Position numbers and translations under genes: made by a program. Below are positions 8,496-18,848 of a DNA stretch of 64,000 bases, in pieces. The notes below the pieces were generated by a model, which was not told where the DNA came from, made no database searches, and saw only the letters and a program-made list of their open reading frames with translations. Location: positions 1 to 64,000 of the forward strand of contig NZ_JABBPG010000011.1 of assembly GCF_013140855.1 (NCBI RefSeq), in the 5' to 3' direction. The number at the start of each line of letters is the position of its first letter. Position 1 is the first letter of the stretch. Source of the stretch: Pseudoalteromonas caenipelagi. Lineage in GTDB: Bacteria > Pseudomonadota > Gammaproteobacteria > Enterobacterales > Alteromonadaceae.

Positions 8496-9494
8496 ATGCA
8501 AAGCACATATCGTCAAACACAGCAGCAAATAAGCCGAGTTAAGCAAGTATTTTCACAACAATTAGAAACTGAATTGGGTTTAATAGAAGTCCAAGCCCCA
8601 ATATTGGCTAAAGTGGGAGATGGCATTCAAGATAATCTAAGTGGCACCGAAAAAGCGGTAGCAGTGAAGGTGAAGGCGTTACCTGATGCGCAATTTGAAG
8701 TGGTTCACTCCTTAGCTAAGTGGAAACGAAAAACATTGGGTGACTACGGCTTTTGTGTGGGGGAAGGTCTGTATACGCACATGAAAGCCCTTCGCCCTGA
8801 TGAAGAAAAACTATCACCCGTTCACTCAGTGTATGTTGATCAGTGGGACTGGGAAAAAATAATCTGCGCAGAATCAGAGCGCTCTTTAGCCACACTAAAA
8901 CAAACTGTAGAGGCGCTTTATCGTGGTATTAGAGCCACTGAGCAAGTGGTTGCGCAAGAGTTTGGTTTAACGCCATTTTTGCCTAAGACAATCACCTTTG
9001 TTCATAGTGAACAATTGCGTCAAATGTATCCGGACTTTAGTGCTAAGCAGCGAGAGAAAGCGATTGCACAAGAGTATGGTGCGGTATTTTTAATAGGCAT
9101 TGGTGGCGAGCTAGGTGATGGAGAAATCCATGATGTTCGCGCACCTGACTACGACGACTGGTCAACTGCTACTTGCGACAAATACCAAGGTTTAAACGGT
9201 GATATCTTAGTATGGAACCCTGTACTAGAAGATGCGTTTGAAATTTCTTCAATGGGTATTAGGGTGTGTCCTGAGTCCTTGCAAAGACAGCTTAAAATCA
9301 CTGAAGATGAAGCGCGTTTAGCCCATGATTGGCATCAGCAATTACTTGCCGGTGAGATGCCACAAACCATTGGCGGCGGTATCGGCCAATCTCGTTTAGT
9401 AATGCTGTTATTGCAAAAAGCACATATCGCGCAAGTACAAGTGAGTGTGTGGAGTGATGAATTAAAAGAACAAGTTTTAGATGTATTAGGTTAA
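8496..9494 (+). CDS. asnA: Aspartate-ammonia ligase (asparagine synthetase A)
   Basis: AsnA (332 residues) makes asparagine from aspartate, ammonia and ATP. The fold is class II aminoacyl-tRNA-synthetase-like. Family segments present include [36 protein letters not shown] and the C-terminal [12 protein letters not shown]-binding loop. The length matches E. coli AsnA (330). It is divergent from asnC and ends in a strong intrinsic terminator, so it is probably a single-gene transcript. Confidence 0.96.
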   Translation: MQSTYRQTQQQISRVKQVFSQQLETELGLIEVQAPILAKVGDGIQDNLSGTEKAVAVKVKALPDAQFEVVHSLAKWKRKTLGDYGFCVGEGLYTHMKALRPDEEKLSPVHSVYVDQWDWEKIICAESERSLATLKQTVEALYRGIRATEQVVAQEFGLTPFLPKTITFVHSEQLRQMYPDFSAKQREKAIAQEYGAVFLIGIGGELGDGEIHDVRAPDYDDWSTATCDKYQGLNGDILVWNPVLEDAFEISSMGIRVCPESLQRQLKITEDEARLAHDWHQQLLAGEMPQTIGGGIGQSRLVMLLLQKAHIAQVQVSVWSDELKEQVLDVLG

Positions 9495-9521
9495 TTGTGT
9501 TGTTTTATAATGAGTAGCGCA

Positions 9522-9555
9522 AAGCGGTATCACGTGTTCGTGGTGCCGCTTTTTT
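9522..9555 (+). terminator. Intrinsic terminator of asnA
   Basis: A 13-bp stem (AAGCGGTATCACG with CGTGGTGCCGCTT, two G·T wobbles) closes a TGTT loop and runs into six T residues. It lies 27 bp after the asnA stop. Confidence 0.9.
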
Positions 9556-9610
9556 GTGCGTAGGAGGTGGGTATAACCACCTATTTTTAGATATCAGAAA
9601 GACACCTTAA

Positions 9611-11233
9611 TCAGCTGGTTTTAAATTCTATCTCAATTTTGTTCTCTACAAGGCTTGCACTACAAGGTGGGTAGCTTCGGGTCGTTTTATATACGCGATC
9701 AAAAATATGAATTTCGACACCTGGATGAAGTGCTTGATTAGCAACCAGCTTGGTGTTTTCTAATAAGCCATTGAGATTTAGCTCTAGCTCTGACATTTTC
9801 TTTTCAAGAACTTCGGCTTCTTCACAATAGTGCATTTGTGTTGCACCAATTTTAGCCATGAGTTGTTTTTTCTTTTCGGCGTCTTTAACTTGATCGGCCT
9901 TTTCAATCGCGCTTTGTAAGGTATTTAGTTGTTCACTGGTTTTGGTTAACGCTTTTAGGCACTCATCGGTTTCTGAGGTGATTTCGATACCGCGATGCGC
10001 TAAGCGTACGGTCATTTTGGCACCTGATTCACTGCCAATTTCCCCAGCAATGACCATTTGCGCATCGAGTATTTCTCCACCAATAAGTTTACCCTTTGGT
10101 GCATCGTCTGCACCGACTTGAACGAGTGATGTTGCTTTAATGGCGCAATGGTTGCTTTGCTTGGCAATAAATACATTGTTTGCCTCTAAGTGACTATACT
10201 GGCCGTGTGCTACGTGAATGTCACCAGCCGCTACGAGTCGACAAGTCAGACCTTGATCGTTATTTTGATGGTCAACATGGCCAATTGCTGCTTGTTTTAC
10301 GTCAATGTGGCCACCACTGATAAGTTCGCCAGACTCCACCGAGCCCATCACTGTAATATCGCCTTTTGCTTTTACTTTCATACCAGGGGCTACATTGTGG
10401 GTAACAATAACGCTACCGTTAAAATCTACATGGCCACTGCGCACATCGACATCGCCAATGGTAAATACATCATCCACACGCATCCCATTTTGGATATCTG
10501 ATGGACAACCAGCAATGGTCGCTATAAGTTCTAAAGGGTTACTTGCAGAGATCTCTGCGCCATCACCAGCAGTTAACTCAAACGTGTCACCATCTTTGGC
10601 TGGTATGCTATCTCCTGTTACGGTGAAGCCCTCTTTTCCTGGTGTGGCAGGTTGTTTCGAGATTAACAAAGTACCCGGTGCAACGCTTGCGAGTTTACCA
10701 AAGTCGCGCATATCTACCGAGCCATCTTCTCGAAGCTTAGGTTGTTTTAAACGCTCTCTGAGTGTAGTTACATGAGGTATGAGTTTGGCTGCTTGCCCAT
10801 CAACTGGTGGGCGTCCTTTGGCGATGATGCCCTTCGTATTTGCACCTGGTGGGAGCTCAAATTGTTTTTGCAATACTTGCTCTAAATAGGCTTGTTTGTA
10901 ACCGCGGCTGACACCAGCTTTTATGATCACTTTTTTGGCCTGTTCAAGGCTAATTTTGGCGCCACCTTTGGCCGTTACTAGGTGGGCTGTTGCAATCATT
11001 TTATCGTCAGATACTTCAATGGATAGTTGGGCATCTACTTTTTTAGCAACAACTAGGTGTTTTTCTGGGTGGTCACTTTTAAAAAATGCCTCAATTGATT
11101 CATGGTCTACTTCGCAATCGGCATAAGGTGACTTTTCCAGCGCTTCAACAATGAAGGCTGCATTTGGTGGGTTAAGTTGAGCAACTTCTAATAAAATATT
11201 ACCGTTGTGCGCCAGTTTGAACACGTTTATCAC
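9611..11233 (-). CDS. FapA family protein (DUF342)
   Basis: The 540-residue protein matches the FapA/DUF342 group, thought to be cytoplasmic and linked in some bacteria to polysaccharide, flagellar or cell-cycle functions. The central part (about 185-400) has repeated short turns such as GDVDVRSGHVDFNGSVIVT and GDITVMGSVESGE, typical of the parallel beta-helix of this family. About 415-480 is a predicted coiled coil rich in Lys and Glu. The apparent start is GTG at 11233, with AAAGG upstream. The exact role cannot be read from the sequence. It is separated from ridA by a terminator. Confidence 0.8.
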   Translation of the reverse strand: MINVFKLAHNGNILLEVAQLNPPNAAFIVEALEKSPYADCEVDHESIEAFFKSDHPEKHLVVAKKVDAQLSIEVSDDKMIATAHLVTAKGGAKISLEQAKKVIIKAGVSRGYKQAYLEQVLQKQFELPPGANTKGIIAKGRPPVDGQAAKLIPHVTTLRERLKQPKLREDGSVDMRDFGKLASVAPGTLLISKQPATPGKEGFTVTGDSIPAKDGDTFELTAGDGAEISASNPLELIATIAGCPSDIQNGMRVDDVFTIGDVDVRSGHVDFNGSVIVTHNVAPGMKVKAKGDITVMGSVESGELISGGHIDVKQAAIGHVDHQNNDQGLTCRLVAAGDIHVAHGQYSHLEANNVFIAKQSNHCAIKATSLVQVGADDAPKGKLIGGEILDAQMVIAGEIGSESGAKMTVRLAHRGIEITSETDECLKALTKTSEQLNTLQSAIEKADQVKDAEKKKQLMAKIGATQMHYCEEAEVLEKKMSELELNLNGLLENTKLVANQALHPGVEIHIFDRVYKTTRSYPPCSASLVENKIEIEFKTS

Positions 11234-11344
11234 CCTTTACCTTTCAGGCCGACCAATTAAATCATGACAGAAAACAAAAGTATTAGTTACAGAGTGCTTA
11301 ATAAAGAGTATAGAGTCAAGTGCTTAAGATCAAAGAACAGATAT

Positions 11345-11371
11345 AAAAAAGCTGCGTGAGCGCAGCTTTTT
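11345..11371 (-). terminator. Terminator after ridA
   Basis: GCTGCG/CGCAGC with a TGAG loop is flanked by A and T runs, so it can work on both strands. On the minus strand it ends the gmk-rpoZ-spoT-ridA direction before the FapA-like gene. Confidence 0.88.
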
Positions 11372-11392
11372 CATACTAATGCATTAGTTGTA

Positions 11393-11785
11393 TTAATTTG
11401 TTGATGGTAACTCCATGATGCCATCAATCTCAATTTGTGACCCCTTAGGCAATTCCTTAACGCCGATAGCAGCGCGTGCAGGGTAAGGGGTTTTAAAGTG
11501 TTGGCTCATAATTTCATTCACTGTCGCAAAGTTGCTTAAATCAGTTAAGAAAATATTGACCTTTACCATATCTTGCAGTTTACCACCTGCAGCTTCACAT
11601 ACAGCTGTTAGGTTTTTAAACACTTGCTGGGCTTGCTCTTTAAAGTCATCAGACACCATTTCCATGGTTTCAGGAACCAAAGGAATTTGTCCTGATAAGT
11701 AAACTGCAGTACCCACTTTAACTGCTTGGTTGTACGTACCGATTGCTGCAGGTGCTTGATCGGTAGAGATAATTGCTTTATTCAT
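11393..11785 (-). CDS. ridA: RidA family 2-iminobutanoate/2-iminopropanoate deaminase
   Basis: RidA (130 residues) hydrolyses reactive enamine/imine intermediates made by pyridoxal-phosphate enzymes. Family motifs are present: [14 protein letters not shown] at the N-terminus, [12 protein letters not shown], and [22 protein letters not shown] with the substrate-binding Arg and Glu at the C-terminus. AGGA precedes the ATG. It begins 8 bp after the spoT stop, so it is very likely co-transcribed with spoT. Confidence 0.95.
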   Translation of the reverse strand: MNKAIISTDQAPAAIGTYNQAVKVGTAVYLSGQIPLVPETMEMVSDDFKEQAQQVFKNLTAVCEAAGGKLQDMVKVNIFLTDLSNFATVNEIMSQHFKTPYPARAAIGVKELPKGSQIEIDGIMELPSTN

Positions 11786-11793
11786 TGTTAATC

Positions 11794-13896
11794 CTATTTC
11801 TTACGATATACGCGTTGAACATCTGGCATCACGCGAATACGGCGCATAATGTTAGCGACGTGAATACGGTCTTTTACGGTTATGCCTAAATCTATCACGT
11901 ATAAGTTACTTTCTTTTTCATCGGTAGCTATTTCAACGATATTAGCTTGCGTACTGGCTACCACATTAGTGAGTTTTGCTAATGCACCTTGATGGTTGAT
12001 TATTTCTACTCTCAGTGCTGCAATGTATTCTTTTTCTGGGTTATCTTCCCATTTTACAACAAAGTATTTAGAGCGTTCGTTCTCCCAGCCTTTGATGTTT
12101 TTACATTCTTGACGGTGTACGTTTAAGCCTTTACCTTGGCTTACGTAAGCTGTAATCGCATCACCTGGTACGGGTCGGCAGCACTTAGAGTAATTTACTA
12201 ACATACCTTCTGTACCTATAATGGCGGCTTTGGCTCGTTTTGCAACATTTTCTATGCCGTCATCAGTTTGCAGCAGGCGTTTTGCTATTAGCACACTCAT
12301 AATATTACCGGTGCCAATTTCTACCAAAAGCTCCAGTAAAGTTGCAAGTTTATGCTCTTCAAGCACACGGTCGATATTCTCTTGTGGAATATCGTCAAGC
12401 TTGCTCTCTCCTAACGCTGAGTCTAACAGACGTCTTCCTAGCTGGATTGCTTCTTCTTGGTGTTGGCTTTTCAGATAATTACGTACACCTAAACGGGCTT
12501 TACCGGTCACGATAAAGTTTAACCAAGTTGCATTTGGGTGCGCCCCGGAGCTAGTGATAACCTCAACAGTCTGGCCTGTATCAAGCGCTTTACTCAAAGG
12601 GTAAGGTTTGCGATTAACGCGAGCGCCAACACATGTGTTACCTACATCTGTGTGTACTGCATAGGCAAAGTCAACGGCGGTTGCGCCCATTGGTAGCTCA
12701 ACAATACGACCATCTGGCGTAAAGACGTAGATTTCTTCTGGGAAGAGCTCAGTTTTAACGTTTTCCACAAACTCAAACGATGAGCCCGCGCTTTGTTGCA
12801 ACTCAAGCAAGCTTTGCATCCATTGACGTGCGCGTTGCTGGGCCGTATGACCGGCGTTGTCTCCGGCTTTCTTATACATCCAATGCGCTGCGACCCCTTT
12901 GTCGGCCATATGATCCATATCGTGGGTACGAATTTGGATTTCAACTGGAATACCATGTGGGCCAACTAAAGAGGTATGTAACGATTGATAGCCATTAGTT
13001 TTAGGCACCGCAATATAGTCTTTAAAGCGTGTTTCGATTGGCTTATATAAGTTATGTACTACACCCAATACGCGATAACAGGTATCTAGGTTATCAACAT
13101 TTATTCTAAACGCATAGATGTCCATTACTTCATTGAACATGAGCTCTTTATTAAGCATTTTCTTATAAATACTGTACAAGTGCTTTTCACGTCCGCTAAC
13201 AGATGCTTGGATCCCTGATTCTTGTAATCGCGATTCAATTTCAGTTTGAATATTACTGATCACTTCTTTGCGGTTACCACGCGCTTTGGCGACTTCTGAC
13301 TTAAGTGCACGATGACGCATAGGATAAAGTGCTTGAAAGCCTAAATCCTCAAGTTCATTCTTAATATCATGGATACCCAAGCGGTTCGCAATAGGGGCAA
13401 AAATTTCTAGCGTTTCACGGGCAATGCGACGGCGCTTATCTGGTCTTAATGCACCGAGCGTTCGCATATTGTGAGTTCTATCAGCAAGTTTAATCAGGAT
13501 AACGCGGATATCTTGCGTCATCGCCATGATCATTTTTCGGTAGTTCTCAGCCTGAAACTGTTTTTTGTCTTTAAAGCTCAGCTTATCCAGCTTACTGACG
13601 CCTTCAACAAGCTCAGCAACGGTATCACCAAATATTTCCGCTAAGTCTTGCTGGCTAAAATCAGTATCTTCAATGACATCATGCATCAATGCAGCCATCA
13701 GTGTTTCATGGTCTAAGCGCATACCGGCAAGTATTTGCGTCACCTCAACTGGATGGGTGATATAGGGCTCGCCACTTGAGCGAGTTTGCCCCTCGTGGGC
13801 TTCACGAGCAACTACATAGGCTTTTTGTACAAGCTCTATGTCGCCGGGTGATAAATACTCAGAGATTTTCTTTTTTAGGCCTTCAAAAAGATACAT
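11794..13896 (-). CDS. spoT: Bifunctional (p)ppGpp synthetase/hydrolase SpoT
   Basis: The 700-residue RelA/SpoT homologue sets the alarmone level. An intact HD hydrolase domain ([10 protein letters not shown] near residue 70) is followed by the synthetase domain ([16 protein letters not shown]), a TGS domain ([16 protein letters not shown]), a helical part and a C-terminal ACT domain ([16 protein letters not shown]). The intact HD motif and the place after gmk-rpoZ identify SpoT rather than RelA. GGAG lies before the ATG. A strong hairpin in the 167-bp gap after rpoZ may set a lower spoT level. Confidence 0.96.
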   Translation of the reverse strand: MYLFEGLKKKISEYLSPGDIELVQKAYVVAREAHEGQTRSSGEPYITHPVEVTQILAGMRLDHETLMAALMHDVIEDTDFSQQDLAEIFGDTVAELVEGVSKLDKLSFKDKKQFQAENYRKMIMAMTQDIRVILIKLADRTHNMRTLGALRPDKRRRIARETLEIFAPIANRLGIHDIKNELEDLGFQALYPMRHRALKSEVAKARGNRKEVISNIQTEIESRLQESGIQASVSGREKHLYSIYKKMLNKELMFNEVMDIYAFRINVDNLDTCYRVLGVVHNLYKPIETRFKDYIAVPKTNGYQSLHTSLVGPHGIPVEIQIRTHDMDHMADKGVAAHWMYKKAGDNAGHTAQQRARQWMQSLLELQQSAGSSFEFVENVKTELFPEEIYVFTPDGRIVELPMGATAVDFAYAVHTDVGNTCVGARVNRKPYPLSKALDTGQTVEVITSSGAHPNATWLNFIVTGKARLGVRNYLKSQHQEEAIQLGRRLLDSALGESKLDDIPQENIDRVLEEHKLATLLELLVEIGTGNIMSVLIAKRLLQTDDGIENVAKRAKAAIIGTEGMLVNYSKCCRPVPGDAITAYVSQGKGLNVHRQECKNIKGWENERSKYFVVKWEDNPEKEYIAALRVEIINHQGALAKLTNVVASTQANIVEIATDEKESNLYVIDLGITVKDRIHVANIMRRIRVMPDVQRVYRKK

Positions 13897-14010
13897 TCAC
13901 GCTCCAGTGTTCCGGTGAAGTTATCGATATGTAACGAATATACGATGAAATGAAAGATAAACCAACGACTAGGCCAGACTTTATTTTTAGGTACGGCTTT
14001 TATTGGGCTA

Positions 14011-14044
14011 TAAAACAACAATGCCAGCAAAAATGCTGGCATTG
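14011..14044 (-). terminator. Hairpin terminator/attenuator between rpoZ and spoT
   Basis: A perfect 11-bp stem, CAATGCCAGCA/TGCTGGCATTG, with an AAAA loop is followed on the minus strand by TTGTTTTATA. It lies 19 bp after the rpoZ stop, ahead of spoT in the same direction. Confidence 0.75.
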
Positions 14045-14063
14045 TCATAAAACTAAAACTGTT

Positions 14064-14339
14064 TTAGTTGTTGCCGCCGACAATAGCTGCAACCGCTGCA
14101 AGTTCTGCAGCTTCTTGGTTTTGCTGTTCTTCACGGTCAATTACGTCTAATGAAGAGTTGTTCACAAGACCTTTTTCAATTTCACGCAAAGCGATAACCG
14201 TTGGCTTATCGTTTTCAGGATCAACCATAGGATCTTTACCACCTACAGCGATTTGACGAGCGCGACGCGCTGCTACCAAGATTAAATCAAAACGGTTACC
14301 AATTGCATCTACTGCATCTTCTACAGTTACGCGAGCCAT
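14064..14339 (-). CDS. rpoZ: RNA polymerase omega subunit
   Basis: Omega (91 residues) helps assemble RNA polymerase by holding the beta' subunit and contributes to a ppGpp site. [20 protein letters not shown] and AARRARQI are the conserved parts, followed by [14 protein letters not shown]. The length equals E. coli RpoZ. GGAG is placed before the ATG. It sits between gmk and spoT in the conserved order. Confidence 0.97.
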   Translation of the reverse strand: MARVTVEDAVDAIGNRFDLILVAARRARQIAVGGKDPMVDPENDKPTVIALREIEKGLVNNSSLDVIDREEQQNQEAAELAAVAAIVGGNN

Positions 14340-14430
14340 CGAAGCACTCCAAAGTTAATTCATTTCCAAAAGGCTAGTTTACTGCAAGGGAGCCGCTACG
14401 CCAAGTGGATGGTTAAAATTTATCACTAAT

Positions 14431-15054
14431 TTAGCGTAAAAGATCGCTAATAAGTGCTGCATAACGTGTTTGCTGAGCTTTTAGCTCCATGCGAGCAGCC
14501 ATAACGATATGCTCAAGCTGACCAAGAGTGGTGTCAAAATCATCATTGATTAATACATAGTCAAACTCATTGTAGTGAGAACTCTCTGATTTAGCCTGTG
14601 CCATGCGTGCTGCGATCACTTCTTGTGAATCCTGCCCACGACCATTTAATCTGTTTTCAAGCTCTTGCTGAGACGGCGGCAAGATAAAGATAGTTTTAAC
14701 TTCGGGTACAAGCTTGCGAACTTGTTGGGCACCTTGCCAGTCGATATCCAAAAATACATCAATGCCACTATTTAGTTGTTCTTCGATTGCGGCTTTAGAC
14801 GTGCCGTAATAGTTGTCAAACACCTTTGCCCACTCGAAGAAATCGCCTTGTTCAATAAGGGCTTCGAATTGTTCAACCGAAACAAAATGATAATGCTCAG
14901 CGTTATTTTCTCCCGGACGCGGAGCACGCGTGGTGTGAGATACAGACACCTTTATATCTTGATGCTTTTCTAGCAGAGCTTTGATTAAACTTGATTTTCC
15001 TGCACCTGATGGCGCTGACAAAATAAAGAGATTACCACGCGTTGTCGTTGTCAT
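14431..15054 (-). CDS. gmk: Guanylate kinase
   Basis: The 207-residue enzyme phosphorylates GMP to GDP. The P-loop [11 protein letters not shown] is near residues 13-23. The GMP-binding stretch [13 protein letters not shown] and the lid segment with RLNGRGQDS are present. It heads the gmk-rpoZ-spoT-ridA series, which links guanine nucleotide supply with alarmone metabolism. Confidence 0.97.
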   Translation of the reverse strand: MTTTTRGNLFILSAPSGAGKSSLIKALLEKHQDIKVSVSHTTRAPRPGENNAEHYHFVSVEQFEALIEQGDFFEWAKVFDNYYGTSKAAIEEQLNSGIDVFLDIDWQGAQQVRKLVPEVKTIFILPPSQQELENRLNGRGQDSQEVIAARMAQAKSESSHYNEFDYVLINDDFDTTLGQLEHIVMAARMELKAQQTRYAALISDLLR

Positions 15055-15187
15055 AGGATATTGCTCTTAAATGAAGTGGCAAAGCGAAGCTTTACCGTAG
15101 CCAATATTTAAACTAAACGCGCATTTTAAACGTTACGTGCCATATAAGCTAGTGCCTAACGAAAAGTGGCGGATAGAACATTAAGAA

Positions 15188-15208
15188 GACCCAAGTGTTA
15201 GTTGGGCC
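15188..15208 (-). terminator. Probable terminator of the S9 peptidase gene
   Basis: GGCCCAA and TTGGGTC pair across a 7-nt loop, and the minus strand continues CTTCTTAATG. The T-run is short, so this is a moderate candidate. It lies 8 bp after the stop codon at 15216. Confidence 0.5.
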
Positions 15209-15215
15209 TTTTAGG

Positions 15216-17972
15216 TTACTCAGCTTTGTAGGCTTCGCCTTGCGTTATCCAGCTCGCAGCTGGTACGCCTTTTAGATAATGGTCAAAATATTCCATCATA
15301 CGAATAGAAAAATCTAACTGGTTTGGGAACTGCTTTAAATGATGCGGTTCACCTTCATATTGCAGGAATATTGCATCTTTATCGTAGCGGCGCAGTGCAA
15401 GATAGTACTGAATACCTTCTTGCCATGGTACGGCACCATCTTCATCACCAAACATGATTAATATTGGAGTGTTCACTTTATCAGCAAAGAAGACTGGCGA
15501 ATTCTCGATATATAATTCTGGTGCTTCTACTAAGGTTTTACCAATTCGACTTTGCCCCGTTTCATATTGGAATTGACGTGCAAGTCCTGATTTTAAACGA
15601 ATGCCACTGTATGCTGAGGTCATGTTAGAAACAGGCGCACCAGATACAACCGCTTTAAACATGTCTGTTTGGGTAACCATAAATGCACTTTGGTAGCCTG
15701 CCCAAGAGTGGCCTTGCAAACCAATTTTATCAGGGTGGGCCACGCCAATATCAATAAGCTTTTGCGCTGCATTGATCATCGTTTGTGTTGACGAACGCCC
15801 AGGATGGCCGATTTCAAAGCGGATATCTGGTAAAAAGATTGCGTAACCATTAGAAGTAAACATAGGGAAGTTAGGTCTATGATTTAGCTCCATTTTTGGG
15901 AAGTCATACATGCGTTGACTCATGTAGCGATAGAAGTAGATCACCACAGGGACTTTATCACCTTTTTTATAGCCAGCAGGCTTAATCAATACGCCTTGTA
16001 AGTCTTCGCCATCATAGCCTTTGTATTTCACCAACTCAGGTTTTTGCCCCCATGCAAAGTTACTCACCTGAGGATTTAGGTCGGTAATTTTTTGCGGCTT
16101 GTCAAAGTTAAGATTACTGTGCCAGAAGTCAGGAAACTGATGATAGGTTTGTTTGGTAAAAACGACTTGGTCAGCGTTTTTAGCCTTTTTAACAACATCA
16201 AAGCGTGCCTTATCGGCAAGAACCGTAGTTAAAGCGCCATTAGTGAGCGATAAAGTAGCGACATGGGTTTGTTTATTATCAAGGTTGTGCGCTGCAAGTA
16301 TTAAGGTCTCGTTTTTATTAAAACCTACTTTTTTGTCATCTAGCTGCACTACACGGTATTGCGTGTTTGTTTCTCGGCCTTGTGTGAGTCGTTTGGCTTG
16401 ACGTGTATTAACATCGAATGCCCAAATATCATATTTGGAATATACATACACGATGCCGCCATCAAGTTGCCAACCAGCGAACCCATAACCTGGTTGTGGT
16501 TGTGGGTAATCGTGTCTATCATCAGCAAAAATAGCGTCTCGCACCGACGCTGTTAAAGGCGCTACTTTTTGTTCATGTAAGTCTTTAAGCCATACTTGAG
16601 CATCTTCAAAATACACCGCATGCGTACCTGTGGGTGATAAGCTTGGCTGAAATGGTGACTCTTTTACAATAAAATGTTTGGCACCCGTTGCAACTTGTAC
16701 TGCATAGTAATCTTCATAAAACCCCTTATACATAGTTTGTTTTAAATAGGGGATATCGTTACTTGCCAATAAAAATTGCGCTTCGGTGTTGAGCGTTAAA
16801 TTAGGCACTTGCTCGTCGGTTAGTTGGGCAACGCGTTGGCCATTTATGTGGTAAACCGCTTGATAATGACGCTTTTTGTTCGTCTTCTCCCAGGTGTTTA
16901 TCTCGCGAGGTTTTATTTCTGGGTCTTTGTTGTGCCAAATTTTTAAGCCTTTTTGTGCTCGAATCGTGTCAAAGTCTGTTAATGAGGCTTGGTCGTGATA
17001 CTTTAGTTCTTTAGGTTTACTCTCAAGTTCAGGACGATTTTCAAAATACAAACGCGAGCCATCTTGTGACCATTCGAGAGTCGCTGATTTACCATTAAAC
17101 CAGTCTTCGTCACTGGCTATAGTACGTGTTTCATTATTATCCGCATCCCAAAGCATCAGCTGATAGTGACGACGCAGTGGGTCATTATTCACATAGTTGC
17201 CTTGATAAAATGCGACAAGCTGCCCTTTTGGATGCCAAGCAACTTGGCTCAACGTGATCCCCGGTTCATCAAATAACACATTCTGCTTTGAGTTACTCAG
17301 TTCAATGAAGCTAATGCGGTTTTTACTGCCATCTTCAGAGCGTTGATTAAATAGCACGCCCTTATTTGTTGGGCTGAGACCATAATTGCCGATGTGCTCA
17401 ATGCGAAGCGTATTTTCATTGCTTAAGTTTACAATGACCAAAGTGTGAAGTTGGTCTTTTTTATCAGCCTTGATACTCGGTTGTGCATTGTCTTTAGCGT
17501 CCGATTTTTTTTCGGCGTCGGAAACTTTTTCTCGATAAACTAGCCAGTTGCCATCGTCAGAGAGTTGATAATCAACTATGTTTGCAAACATTTGTTGTTG
17601 TTTTGTTTGGGTGTTTACCAATACGAGGTTTTTTGGCAGCTTTTTCTTTTCTTTTTTTGATGCTGTCTCTTGGTCTAGCAAAGATGGGGTTTGTGTAAAT
17701 GCAACCCAAGTGGCTGATTTATTTATATGTGGCTTTGAACCACGAGGCACGCTTGCAATCAGTTGATTGATTTTTAAATCATATACTTGGCCTTCGTTAT
17801 CGCCTCTGTATGGCTGGGCAGAAAACGACAGATAGTGACCATCGTCAGACAATACGGTGTTGTGGGCATAGCGAAAGTCAAAAACATCTTCAAATTGTAA
17901 TGACTTTTCGGTTGCAGAGACGGTGCTGGCGAACATAATGCTGGCGCTGAGCAAAGAATGTATAAACTTCAT
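15216..17972 (-). CDS. Secreted S9 family (prolyl oligopeptidase-type) peptidase
   Basis: The 918-residue protein starts with a signal peptide (MKFIHSLLSASIMFASTVSA). Residues up to about 620 form a propeller-like N-terminal part. The C-terminal alpha/beta-hydrolase domain has the nucleophile elbow GLQGHSWAGYQ, then FGDEDGAVPW (acid) and GEPHHLKQF (base His), as in S9 oligopeptidases. It should cleave peptides in the periplasm or outside the cell. The ATG at 17972 is chosen because it begins the signal peptide. A charged, low-complexity stretch (KKEKKKLPKN and SDAEKKSDAKDN) lies near residues 100-160. It is probably a single-gene unit. Confidence 0.9.
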   Translation of the reverse strand: MKFIHSLLSASIMFASTVSATEKSLQFEDVFDFRYAHNTVLSDDGHYLSFSAQPYRGDNEGQVYDLKINQLIASVPRGSKPHINKSATWVAFTQTPSLLDQETASKKEKKKLPKNLVLVNTQTKQQQMFANIVDYQLSDDGNWLVYREKVSDAEKKSDAKDNAQPSIKADKKDQLHTLVIVNLSNENTLRIEHIGNYGLSPTNKGVLFNQRSEDGSKNRISFIELSNSKQNVLFDEPGITLSQVAWHPKGQLVAFYQGNYVNNDPLRRHYQLMLWDADNNETRTIASDEDWFNGKSATLEWSQDGSRLYFENRPELESKPKELKYHDQASLTDFDTIRAQKGLKIWHNKDPEIKPREINTWEKTNKKRHYQAVYHINGQRVAQLTDEQVPNLTLNTEAQFLLASNDIPYLKQTMYKGFYEDYYAVQVATGAKHFIVKESPFQPSLSPTGTHAVYFEDAQVWLKDLHEQKVAPLTASVRDAIFADDRHDYPQPQPGYGFAGWQLDGGIVYVYSKYDIWAFDVNTRQAKRLTQGRETNTQYRVVQLDDKKVGFNKNETLILAAHNLDNKQTHVATLSLTNGALTTVLADKARFDVVKKAKNADQVVFTKQTYHQFPDFWHSNLNFDKPQKITDLNPQVSNFAWGQKPELVKYKGYDGEDLQGVLIKPAGYKKGDKVPVVIYFYRYMSQRMYDFPKMELNHRPNFPMFTSNGYAIFLPDIRFEIGHPGRSSTQTMINAAQKLIDIGVAHPDKIGLQGHSWAGYQSAFMVTQTDMFKAVVSGAPVSNMTSAYSGIRLKSGLARQFQYETGQSRIGKTLVEAPELYIENSPVFFADKVNTPILIMFGDEDGAVPWQEGIQYYLALRRYDKDAIFLQYEGEPHHLKQFPNQLDFSIRMMEYFDHYLKGVPAASWITQGEAYKAE

Positions 17973-18128
17973 TTGTTTGGACTTGTAGTTAACCATACTT
18001 TGTTTTAACACAAGTCAGCCTGGTCTCTAAAGGCAGTTGCGGCAAATGTTGCATTGTAAGAGATAAAGAGGCGACTTGAGCGTGATTATCTCTTACACGT
18101 TTGACTGGTCGTAATTAGGACAGCCAGA

Positions 18129-18719
18129 TCAGGCAAGCCAGATCTTTTGCAGCTCTATCCATTGTTTTTCAAATTGACTGCTTGGAAGAGATTTAAAATC
18201 GCTACGTACAAATTGGTTCATCTTACCTTCAACATAAGCCAAAAATAAGTTAGCTAATGCGCCTTCCTCTGTGGTAAACGCTTTGCCTTCTCGCAGCTTT
18301 CTTTCACGTAGCACTTGTTTGAATTGTGTTTCGAGTTTTTCAAATAGGCTCTGAACGCGCTCTCTGAGTCGCTCTTGTTCACCCTGCAATGCATCACCAG
18401 TTAAAATACGGGTGATACCAGGGTTCTTTTCTGCAAAAGCGAGTAGCAGCATTAAGATATTATAAATACGTCCTTGGGTTTCTTTTTCATTTTCTAAAAT
18501 GAGGTTGATACGTGACAAAAGGGTATCTTCAATGAACTCTATTAATCCTTCAAACATACGTGCTTTACTCGGGAAATGACGGTAAAGTGCGGCTTCGGAT
18601 ACACCCACTTCAGCAGCTAGTTTAGCTGTCGTGATGCGTTGACCTGGGCTAGTTTCAAGCATTTGTGCGAGAGATTGTAGTATTTGCTCTTTGCGATTAC
18701 TGCGTTTAGTCGCTGGCAT
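18129..18719 (-). CDS. slmA: Nucleoid occlusion factor SlmA
   Basis: This 196-residue TetR-like protein binds specific chromosomal sites and blocks FtsZ assembly over the nucleoid. The N-terminus [21 protein letters not shown] and the helix-turn-helix [28 protein letters not shown] are near-diagnostic. The internal ATG at 18719 is used because it gives the family length (about 198) and start. It is downstream of coaBC in the same direction, as in many gammaproteobacteria. Confidence 0.95.
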   Translation of the reverse strand: MPATKRSNRKEQILQSLAQMLETSPGQRITTAKLAAEVGVSEAALYRHFPSKARMFEGLIEFIEDTLLSRINLILENEKETQGRIYNILMLLLAFAEKNPGITRILTGDALQGEQERLRERVQSLFEKLETQFKQVLRERKLREGKAFTTEEGALANLFLAYVEGKMNQFVRSDFKSLPSSQFEKQWIELQKIWLA

Positions 18720-18848
18720 GAACTTTCCTTTCGTTATCGTTATTATGGTCAGTGCAAACCCCAAGCAGCTCACACCTATTGCTCGGGGCCTTATGTTAAT
18801 GCTTTATTCAGCTTGGTGCCAGTATTTTAAAAAGTTGCTTTTATGTAC

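Noticed and set aside
10305-10775. 156-residue open frame on the plus strand inside the FapA-like gene
   Set aside because: It is a shadow of the family-matching minus-strand gene and has the odd Ser/Pro-rich content of antisense frames.
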